Assembly: GCA_014526335.1 (NCBI GenBank)
Contig: JACTAT010000058.1
Span: 1,293,665 to 1,357,664, forward strand
Direction of reading: 5' to 3'
From: Chrysaora quinquecirrha
Lineage: Eukaryota; Cnidaria; Scyphozoa; Semaeostomeae; Pelagiidae
Length of the DNA: 64,000 nucleotides
Every line of letters begins with the position of its first letter. Positions within the stretch are counted from its first letter, which is position 1. Position numbers and translations under genes: made by a program. Shown in pieces: positions 46,961 to 57,100 of the stretch. The notes under the pieces were generated by a model. That model had not been told where the DNA came from and ran no database searches. It saw nothing but the letters and a program-made list of their open reading frames with translations.

Positions 46961-49900
46961 CTAGTTCCATTTGAATGTCTGAATTGACCTCTGTGGAATT
47001 TTAGCGACAAAACTTCCAATTCTGTCTTCAGAGATTTCTACAAGATAGCTTCCCGATTGACGGTTGAGGATGATTAGAATTCGAGATTTTTTCGGTGTTA
47101 CAAAAGCAATGTATTCCAATGAAGTTTCTTTGTCAACTGAACTTGATATTCTGACTGAGCCAGGCTCTAGAAACTTGCTGAAGTGTCCCATGTGGTAAAA
47201 CGTTGGCTGCATGAGAAATGAAATGACACATAAGCCCTGTTTACACTACAAAAATCTAACCCGGGTTAACTTCAACCCGGGTCGAACCCGGGTTAAATTT
47301 CTGTAGTGTAAACGCGACTAACCCGGGTTGAACCAGGGTTGAAGTAACCCACATCTGATTGTGGGTTACTTTAACCCGGGTTCAACCCGGGTAAGTCGCG
47401 TTTACACTACAAAAATTTAACCCGGCTTAACTTCAACCCGGGTCGAACCCGGGTTGCAATTTCGTAGTGTAAACAGGGCTATAATCATGTGAACATATTA
47501 TAAGATGAAGGAGAGGAGCTACTTGATTCTGTATAAGAGCGTTATTTAAAAGCCTGATTTACACGTCTTTAGGGGTGTTAAATCGTTGGGAAAGAACGAG
47601 AAGACTCAAAAGACCGAGTGTTCACCGAAGACCAAGGACCAAACACCAAAGGTCTTGCGAGTGCTGGGTCTGTAATGAAAGGAACCTTTAGGCGACTCAC
47701 GGAGGGACACTGCACAGTGCTAAAAGAATTCGATCATTGTAAAAGTACGCCACGTGAAGGGAAAGTTTTTTCTAGAATAAATTTAGAATGTTCATAAAAT
47801 TTGAAAGAAGAGATGAAATAAGAAAGAGAGAAAGAATTCGTTGCAAAGAAATGCGGAGTAGTGCATTTTCTGGTCGTCCATTCGTCGCAGCGACGGAAGG
47901 ATGAAACTTTTGTATTTCAAGTAACTAAGATTTTACTTAATTGGTGACCACGACGTGACTTGACGAATTTTTTTCCAATGAAGTAAACAAAGGCCGACCG
48001 ATGCACAAGTTTTCCCTACATCTTCATCAACAACTAGACTCTCTCTTATCTTCAATCAGACTGAAACTAATTCACTGCAATAAAAGAAATAATAATTCAA
48101 ATAACAAGCTACTGACCTGTTTATAAATGAGATTATTAGCATGATCAGCTATAATCGGCGCATCTACGAAATTCTTCACCCAATTGGGACCTCCCTGCAT
48201 ATCTAAAACTAGATTCCAGTCTGTCCAACCAACAGCCCAATGGTTTAAATCCTGAAAAATAAGCATATAAATATTTTTTTTAAAAAAAGTAAAACAATAA
48301 TCACAATTCTAGAAACTATGGTATCATTATTAGTGATCTAAATAAATATTAACGCTTGCTTATTATCTATGTATTAGTTATTTAGAAACCACATGAAAAA
48401 TATAAACTGCCCTTTGTAGCGAAGTGGTTAGCGTGCAAGAGCCCAAACGACAATGTTGCGGGTTCGAGTCATGGTTTTTCCACTTGTGTTGCAGAGATAA
48501 ACCTTGGGCAAGTTGTTAACACAAATGTGCCTCTCTCTACCCAGGTGTACCTTGTGGGTAGTTACGAGCGCCGTGAATGGCTGCACCCTGCTATATGCTA
48601 ATGCATCAAGACCAGGGGTAAAATATAAAGTCGGTTGAGTAGCCCTGGGCTAGAAATAAGACTATAAAACTACAACTTTACTTTAAGTGTTTCATACCTC
48701 CATGATGCTATTGCCATATTTTTCTCCGCGTTCCCAGCTTCCGAGGATTACTTTATTATCAACATATCCAGCACAAGCTTCAGTAGGCAGAATGAAAACA
48801 TCCGGGAATTTTTCATGAACATCATCCAAGAGTGAAACAGGAGTAAACCAATCCATATACCAATGAAGACCAATACCTTGTGAATAGAATTATGATACCT
48901 TATAAACAGAGTTATGACGGTGCTGTGGCGTCATGGTGTAATCCAGCTTATTCGTGGTCTCAGAAGCTCAGTGTGGTTAGGGTTCGAGTCCAGCAACGGT
49001 AGCGTCACAGCCATGGTCGAGGTCTCGATTAGTTAAATTACTACTAAGATCCTTAGCAACTGGCGCTAGGTATACTATTTCACCTTCACCAATATATAAA
49101 AATTTATGCTGTAAAAATATTCAGCAATTCACTGACTTTCAGTTGCAATTTAACTCATCGTATTTCCTCGATTAAGCACTCGGGCGCTATTTTAAAATCC
49201 ATCCCAAAGAGGAGCAATTATTTGAAAGTTTATGAATAAACTGACCTTTTGACGAGAACCAAGTTTTTCAGCAACGTGCAAAAGGTGTCTCTTGATTTAC
49301 CGCATCCGGAGCTTGCACAAACACTATTAAAGGAGTGTCTGGGACCAACCTAATGGGCAGCTCAATTAAAGGGGCGGTTGTTGGAGGGAGGGCGCTTATT
49401 CGAGAGAATACTGTGATGACGGAGCCTTTCCGCTATCGAGTTGTGTAAGTCCGTAAGTAACTTTCTCGGACGAAGTCGGAAACTTTGTAGCTGAATTTGG
49501 GTTAACTTAAGAATGGTCTCGCAGTCTCGCATCAATACGTCACTGATTCGTTTCTCGGTACGTAGCTAGAATTCTTTTGAGAAACATGAGCATGACAATA
49601 AGGATGCTGCCTAAACCCGCTGTAATGTGATTGCTATGTAATATTACTGACTATTAAGACTTTAACGACAGAGAAAAACCAAAACCTCAGCAACAATTCA
49701 CGACGCTAAGCTGCACTACAGCTCTAACAGCTTGCAACCTATTATTGAAAAACCTGGTTTTACGTATTAGATAATAAAGTATAATTTTTAATGCTTTACC
49801 GCTATATAGAAAATGTTGTAATAAATCATGCATACCTGAGACAAATTTCTTTGCTTCTGGGTCGCTGAGGATTGTATTTGCCCAAACAGGCAGAAACAGT

Positions 49901-52273
49901 CTTTGATCATCTAACATCATCAGCTTGATATCTTTGTATCCATATGCAGCAAGAGCGGGACCCAGATCTTTTTTTATGAAATCCCTTTCAACTTCTGGAG
50001 AAAGGCCCATACACTGAAATGCATAGCTGCACGAGAATATAAAGAAAATACATTAAAATGAGAAAGGTCCTAATGAAAACAAGAGTCTAAAGAAATGCAA
50101 AGGGGTACTTAGTGAGCGCGAAGGTTGATAGCTGTGACTCATTACTGTATTAAGATTTCCATTAATTTGCATCTCTAACAGTTTAATGCCTAGTAGAATA
50201 TAGAGGGGAAAGGGGTATTTTCGAGATATGTGAGATGTTTTCTAACAATGTGAAGCGTTAACTTAAATCCTGGTTTCCATATAGCCAAAAGTGGCTGTGC
50301 CAGTGCAAGGACACGGCTGTACCAGCGCTGAGAAAGTGTTGCGGCGCTTCTTTTCCATATAGCAATATGTGGCATGCCGGTGCTGAGACACGGCTTTAAC
50401 AGCTCTGAGACAGTGGTTGCTATAAAATGGTTTCATATTTCCTCGCATTTGGTTGGCTTGTTGCAATCATGTGCTCAATGAGAATAAAGGCAAGTGCCAC
50501 GGACACGTCGCCGACGGCTGTGCCACATGTCACCATTAAGATTTTCTAGTGGCAGAAGCGTCATAACGGCCGGGAAGTTGAACCAAATTCAACTTTTTAT
50601 GTAGGCACTACCACAGTAGAGCAACTGTCCAGCCACGGTACAGCCACTGTAAGGAAGTATTTCTATTAAAACTGAAAACGTCACAGCCCTATCTCAGCAC
50701 TGGTACAGCCGTGTCTCAGCACTGGTACAGCCACTTCAGCCACTTTTGGCTATATGGAAACCAGGCTTAACCAAAAACATTTCCGGGAAACATGAACGAA
50801 TATCAAACGTGAAACGTGAAGTGACATAGTGCAACAGCTGGTGCAATACTTTCTTCATTAAAATCGTTTTTTTTCTCAACTTGTTTGCGTTAGCTCTATT
50901 GTATCGTAGGTCGACATAAGCTTTGTCTTAAGAGTTGAAAAGTTAACGTGATTTTGTTTCTTCTAAAGTCGTGCTGCTAAAGTATTTACGGTAAATAACG
51001 GAATGAAGCATGGTGTACGTATGAATTGTCGAATTGTCATAATAAGCTTTACCTTGGACTTAAGCCAGCCGTAGGTTCATTTTCCACAGTCAAACCCCAG
51101 AGTTTAACCCCTGTACTTTCATATGCCTTGAGGAACTTGACAAAATAATTTGCCCAAGTTTTGTAGTATTTGCCACTCACATTCCCAATAAGTGTGCCAG
51201 GATGTTGCATTAGTTTATTCGTCTTCATCCATGCTGGAGCAGCCCAGGGACTTCCAAACAGTTTGATACTGCGATTTGACTTTTTCAGCGCTTGATGAAT
51301 TGCTAAAACAAATAAGACAAAAATCCATTACAGAAATGAGAACCAATAAGACCGATAAACATAGATGTTTTATATTAGATGTTCTATATAGATGTCCTAT
51401 ATGTTCTATGTTTTATATATGTAGATGTTCTATATACCCCTGGGGACATAGATATAGTATATACCCCGGGTGTTCACGTTCACATTTTGCATAAAACCTC
51501 AGTAGGGTTCTACGACGCATAGATACAGATACAGATGTTCGCTGCAGTCAGTTGTTTCAGCCTGTTTCTAACGTTTATTCTCTGGGAATGTCAGATGAGA
51601 GATAGCCTTATGTTCCAAGGTTCCAATATGTTGCGGCTTTACTACATCGCTATATTAAAGTTTTGTACAACACAAAGAACTGTTACTGTGTAGAAAGGAA
51701 ATTTTGCGGGAGCAAATTCTCTGGTTTTCGCAATTTTGACGCAAATTCGCGAACGGGCTTTCGAGTTTCTAGAACGCGAATTTCCCTAAGGTTTATCCGT
51801 TCCGGTGAAACTACTATTACCGTTAAGGATCAACTGAACGCCGCGGTGCATATGAAAGTTCTCAGGTTTTAAAGAGCGGCGCCCATTCGACTGCGGCATT
51901 TCTTGACTGCGGCGCTTATTTCAAAGATTGTTCAGAACGCTTAAACTATTTAGTGTAACTAGGGCTAAATATTGTTTTCAACCGTGGCGCTTCAACCGTT
52001 ATCATCGTCATCATCATCATCATCATAATTATCATCATCATTGTCATCTTGTTCAACATCATCATCATCTTGAACATCATCATTATCATTATCATCGTCG
52101 TCGTCGGCGTCATCACTGTCATGATTACGTGATTATCAGGATTATCATTGTACTTGAGGACTATAGATCCTGCAGAGGCTGCAAAACTGGAACTGGCTAA
52201 AGCTAGAAAGACGATGATGATAACGACAATGAACATGATGATGATGATGATGACAACGACGATGATGATGTTG

Positions 52274-52305
<32 letters not shown>

Positions 52306-52318
52306 AATGATAATGATC

Positions 52319-52359
<41 letters not shown>

Positions 52360-53608
52360 AATGATTACGATGATCATAACGATTTTCCATGATAATTATG
52401 ATGATTATGATGATGATTATTGTCCTTCGGACATTGCGATAGCATTGCTATGTTTTTTAAAATCCATTGAAAATCATTCTATATTGCAAAGCATGATACT
52501 GAGCTTCTTCTTAGAAGACATCCAGTATATTGATAAATGTATTAACCTGGAATCTTAAGCTCCAGATCAAAAGAAGCAAGAGTGAAGTTTTCCAATTGAA
52601 AATCTTGATCGTAATCATCATAGGAGTAAACTTTTGTTGAGAAGTCACAGCTTGCCATTGGGATGCGCCAGTGCTATACTCAATGCCAGAAGGGAGAAAT
52701 ATGCATCAAAGATTTTTTCTTGCAAAGACTTTCCAAACTTGAAGATGTTCATTGTTGCTGAATCTGTAAGGAAAGAAATTACTTAATTACTGTAAGTAAT
52801 GAGGACAATACCAAATTGGACATAACAAATAACAAGCTTCATTCCCCCAACAGCTCAAAGCTGGACATCTGGGTTTTACATCTGAAAAAAAATTTCGTCT
52901 CTCCAGTATTTGGAAGATGTGCTTACCACTGGGAAACTTTGAGGATTTGATATGAACCTGTTGCACAAGGCTCTCATAAACAAACATCAAGGCCAAAATT
53001 ATGGCAACCAAAAGCATATGTCTGTGCCTCACAAATTGCCAGCTGCCAGACAGTGGAGTGGAAATGCAAGTAAAGGGAGCAAAAATTTGGGGTTTGGGGT
53101 TGAAATCAAGAAATTATATAGGACCATGCCCTCCATGGTTTCGGGAAGAAGTAGATAATTGATCTTGACAAAAGCAGGGTGACATCCCCCCCCCCCAAAA
53201 TCCACCCAATTGCACCCATTTTTCAAGTGGCACCACCCCTGCAAATTGCTGTTCTTATCTCATTACCAGTAAAGGCACCTCCGAACCCAAGGATACTTTG
53301 GTAAGTTTTTGATGAATTGATATGCAGCTTTACATCTACATTTTCCATTTCAGTAGGATAATTCTGATTAGCATGAAGCACTGACTCTGAAAACCTCAAT
53401 CCATCTTTAGTGCTTGTGTAAACGACAAATTGCTTTGGCTCTAGCTTTGGGGCACTCTTGAATCCATCACAGTAAGTTTCATTACAGACACAAACCACAG
53501 ATCCCTGGCCAAAATCTTTTGGAAAGCAAGGAGGTAAGTCTGAGTGGAACAAACAAGAAGACATGCTAGTAGCAAGACGCAGAAAAGCCTGGTTATTGAA
53601 ATAATCAT
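46961..53608 (-). CDS. GBA: Lysosomal glucosylceramidase (GH30, GBA1 type)
   Basis: Seven exons: 53267-53608, 52547-52763, 51053-51302, 49836-50026, 48698-48876, 48117-48251, 46961-47206. After allowing three one-base gaps (one in exon 1, two in exon 2) the phases fit and the product is about 520 residues (human precursor 536). The start is a signal peptide ([14 protein letters not shown]), then [16 protein letters not shown] like human mature GBA1. Catalytic acid/base Glu is in VENEPTAG (exon 3) and the nucleophile Glu in PTEACAG (exon 5). Other matches are [23 protein letters not shown] and [11 protein letters not shown]. The enzyme cleaves glucosylceramide in the lysosome. The gene is divergent from ANKLE1 and convergent with GLMP. 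Breaks lie near 53551-53553, 52692-52694 and 52668-52669, all at short homopolymers, so I read this as a functional gene with assembly errors rather than a pseudogene. Confidence 0.93.
47233..47480. mobile_element. 248-bp MITE of nested AACCCGGGTT palindromes, GBA intron 6
   Basis: The ends AGCCCTGTTTACACTAC and the inverse AGCCCTGTTTACACTACG are flanked by ATA on both sides. TTTACACTAC(A) recurs internally near 47317 and 47400 in both orientations, and AACCCGGGTT occurs many times. The element therefore looks like two smaller hairpin elements fused or nested. Confidence 0.82.
48409..48670 (+). repeat. tRNA-derived SINE (family B), GBA intron 5
   Basis: The head has an A box TAGCGAAGTGG at 48417-48427 and a B box GGTTCGAGTCA at 48461-48471, spaced as in a tRNA gene. 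The body contains CTACCCAGGTGTACC.TGTGGGTA. It is not a working tRNA: I could not form a convincing acceptor stem. Confidence 0.75.
48918..49095 (+). repeat. tRNA-derived SINE (family C), GBA intron 4
   Basis: An A-box-like TGGCGTCATGGTG at about 48926 and a B box GGGTTCGAGTCCAG at about 48970 precede an unrelated body. The head differs from families A and B. The segment after it (49155-49270, TATTTCCTCGATTAAGCACT) belongs to another repeat also present at 5010-5130 and 24115-24175. Confidence 0.6.
50266..50768. mobile_element. MITE with TTAA flanks, GBA intron 3
   Basis: The ends (T)CCTGGTTTCCATATAGCCAA are inverted relative to the right end, and AAAAGTGGCTG continues on both. TTAA lies directly outside both ends, as for piggyBac or Kolobok-type insertions. 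The inside repeats GCTGTACCAGTGCTGAGA.. several times in both orientations. Confidence 0.8.
52003..52440. repeat. Inverted CAT/ATG triplet arrays, GBA intron 2
   Basis: Imperfect (CAT)n at 52003-52125 faces imperfect (ATG)n at 52206-52440 across about 80 unique bases. The His, Ile, Asp and Met runs in the frames are artefacts. The transcript could fold into a long hairpin. Confidence 0.85.
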
Positions 53609-54165
53609 GTCTGGGCAGCTACCAATGTGCAATTCTGCTGAAGGGTCAATCCAGGATCAAGCTGGCAAGCAGGAGCAGGCAGGCACCTTTATGGTTGGCA
53701 CCCGACTCACGGATCAAGACCAAACGCGGAAGTGAACCTTCTTTTCTTCTTTTCTTCTTCTTTACATTTTCAATACTATTGTATCATAATGTTTTTCACG
53801 ACTCTCTTCCAGTTGGAAGACCACCTCTAACATGGCTGAAAAAGATTGAACATGACATCAAACCACTAAACATAAAAATCAATGATGAATCAGCAATAAC
53901 AGAACTTAAAATGATGGCTGATGATAGAGATGGGTGGAAGAGAGTCGTGAACCTTCTTTTGTGTTTGTGTTATTGGACTCGAACTTGACTTTCCATCGTC
54001 TTCTGAAAAATTTTTTACGCATGCGTATTAGAATGGCGGGTGAAACACTGAAATCAAAAAGTTTGGCCTGGATGGTTTACAGTTGGACTTTGTAAACAAC
54101 TTTCGAATATGTAAATAATCATTCATTTTCATTCAAAACATGATGTGAAAGATCAGTGAGTTAAA
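53609..54165. promoter_or_regulatory. Divergent intergenic region between GBA and ANKLE1
   Basis: Only 557 bases separate the two start codons, so both promoters must lie here or within the first exons. No TATA box is obvious. Much of the space is a LINE relic (53805-53975). Confidence 0.55.
53805..53975 (+). pseudogene. LINE polymerase C-terminal relic in the GBA-ANKLE1 promoter region
   Basis: The frame reads LPVGRPPLTWLKKIEHDIK, then ELKMMADDRDGWKRVVN. This is the terminal pattern of non-LTR retrotransposon polymerases (GRP..TW...I..D, A.DR..WR..V). It is short, with no upstream polymerase, so it is a dead fragment. Confidence 0.75.
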
Positions 54166-57100
54166 ATGGAGATTCAACAGCAAGATGAATTAGCGGAGCT
54201 CTTAATCAACAGCTTGAAGCGAAAAGAAGTGAAGTAAGTGTGAAATGAAACAACTGAAATTTAGGCCGATTTTTTTCTACACATGCGTCATGGCGATTTG
54301 AATTCAGCAAATGAGCTGTTGTTGATTTCAAAATTTACAGACATGTCATGACATTGCATTTTGTAGGAACTATTAATTAAATAATCAATATGACACTGAC
54401 ACTTGATTTATGATTCAAATATGTTTAGATCGCTGAGATTTGATGAAAAGATTTTGATAAAAAACTGGGAGACAATACAGACCAGACATCACACACATCG
54501 AATAAATCGATCGACATCCCCAATCGGCGTGGATGTCGACCGAGAACTTGGCTAAACAGCTAGCTATACAGTAACCTTGCCAAGATGTTATTAATTAATG
54601 TTTTCTACGTAGTGTACTGTAAACGTGTCAATTCGAAAAAGTTAATGTCAGCTTGTTAGCTACTTTCAGGACAGTCTAAAAGCAGGCAATCAATTAAGTA
54701 CTACAGCCTGTTTCACTTTAGAACTTTTGATGATTATTATGAAAATTTTCAAAATTTCGAGATCTAGAATTTGTTTTCAATACTAAATTCATATTAAGCA
54801 GCAAACATGTGAACTATGTGCAAAGTTTCGTTATCTCATCCCTTTTATTAATATTGTGAGCCTTCAAATTTTTTCAATTATAAAAGCCATAGACTAAGTT
54901 GGCTCAAAAGATCAACCATCAGTGAGTTTTCACAGTCAATGCTCTTAATAAGAGCATTTAATAAATAAATGCTCATGAAATTAATACACCCAGTGCTAGG
55001 ACAGTGAAACTTTTTCCGCCTAGACTATGTTTTGGTTGCTTTATATGATTTTGGTATATCAAAACTCAATTTCTTGAGATTAGAAAAATTTCAATCCTGC
55101 TGCCCTTTCGTTGAAAATATCTAAAAGATACTTGAAGTGACCAAAGTATTTCATGTGTTACAAAGAAAGTTTGTTGCCAATTTTTATTTTAATTTGAAGT
55201 GAGTGGCTCAAAACTGTATAATTTTTTTTTTTTTTTTAATTTTCATTTCATTATCAAACAAGTATTTACAATTAAACTGTATAATACTGTGTCGATGTAG
55301 ATATGTTAGACATTGTGATGGTTGTCCAAATCAAATTTTCTAGTCTCTCCCACTTCTTTTCTAGGAAAAGTTCAAAGGCACTTCAGATGGGTGCAGATCC
55401 TAATTACATTGGACCAGAAGGATTTGCAGCGATTCACTTAGCAGCTGGTTTAGATGGAAGCAAAGGAGAACAGCTATTGAATTTAGTTTTACAGTATGGT
55501 GGAAATGCAAACTTGAAATCTTTGGATAGTGAAACAGCATTGCATGTAGCTGTAATGTGGAACAGAGAGAATTCAACTAGAACTTTGCTTGCCCATGGAG
55601 CTGACCCAACAATAAAAAATGCTGATGGTTATACTGCATTTCAACTGGCTGCAAATTCGAGTGATCATGAATTTAAATGTCTTGAGATGTTAAAATCAAG
55701 CTGTGTGGATGATTCTTCGGAGAATGAAATATCCCTTCCAAAGTTTAAAGGTTTAAATAATTCTGAACACAAGAAAATCAGTAGTCCGAGATATAAAGAA
55801 ATGAGCAGTCTTGCTGCCAGTGTAAGTGAAAGTGAGCAATTTGACTCTTTAGATGAATTATTTACATGGGATACTGACGCAGATTCATCCACTAGTTATT
55901 TCAGTCTTCCAAAACACTCCCTGAAAGGTCTTATAACTGAGCTAAAGAAGGAGAAGAACACCACATTGTACATAAAGTAATGAATGGTGAGGCCTCTCTC
56001 ATTCTTGGATCTGATTTTGAACCACGGATCTCCCTTGGTGAAATTCCTATTTCACTTATCAGAAACACCAATGAAACAATTTTGCTTGAACAGATGAAAA
56101 AACGGTCCCAGAAAAACTCATTGACATATGAAGATGGTCTTCTCCATAGAAAAAAGAGGCTTTCTCAAAAACAGGAGCAAAAACTGAAAGGATCACCTAA
56201 GTCTGTTGGCTCAAATGACAATGTAGAAGAGAAATATTCTGGAAGTAAACCAAGACTTTTCGAAAGCCCTTTTCCATTTATACAAATGCCAGATCAAAAT
56301 TTTCAAAGGCAAACTCAAAATGAACGAAGGAATGCAAAGGCTTCTACTCCTGCCACTCCAACCAAGTTATTTGAAGCACCAGTAATAAAGGGACGGCCAT
56401 TTTGATTATACCAAGCAGTATTAATTCATTCAATAATGCTGAATCAAACGTTATTCAACCGAAAGCTGGAGAGCCAGTAGAAAACCATGTTAACCAAAAA
56501 AGAGAATTAGAAAAGTTCTATTTTAATTTCCCATACTCTTCAAATAGAACATCATCTAATGATGTTACAAATCGAACTGCAAGTAACGAAGAAAATGGCA
56601 GCAATTCAAAACCAGGATCAGGTAATGAAGAGACTGAAAGTGAATTCCCAATCATGCAACGATTGCATTCTCCGAGAAACTTATACCCAGATGTAGGTCA
56701 AAATAATGCTTCTAGAACTCCTAAATTTGTTGATCAGAGCACTACAATGCATACTGATGTCAGAGACTATGTAGGAAATCTATTACATTATGATTCCCAG
56801 GATAGAGCAGTACCATCTTATGATATCGGGATATCAAATCAATCAAAGCTAGTACCTGGTATTGAAGAGTTTGAGCAAGGCTCTGATGTATTTATTACTG
56901 ATAATGAATCTCCACCAACCGTTGAAAGTGATGGGAATTCATCAGGCTACAGTGGAGATGTCTCTCAGTTCAGCAGCCCAGATGATGTGGTTACAGATGT
57001 TATTAAATTTGACTTGAGAAATTCTCCTTCAGTTACTATAAGGAACAAATCTAAGAAGAAAGACAGCTCGACTGATGCTAGTGATGATAATGTAAATGCT

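Noticed and set aside
48409..48480. Functional tRNA gene
   Set aside because: It has A and B boxes but no convincing acceptor stem, and it is followed by a SINE body.
52145..52558. Long His-, Ile- or Met/Asp-run open frames
   Set aside because: They are translations of CAT/ATG triplet arrays inside a GBA intron.
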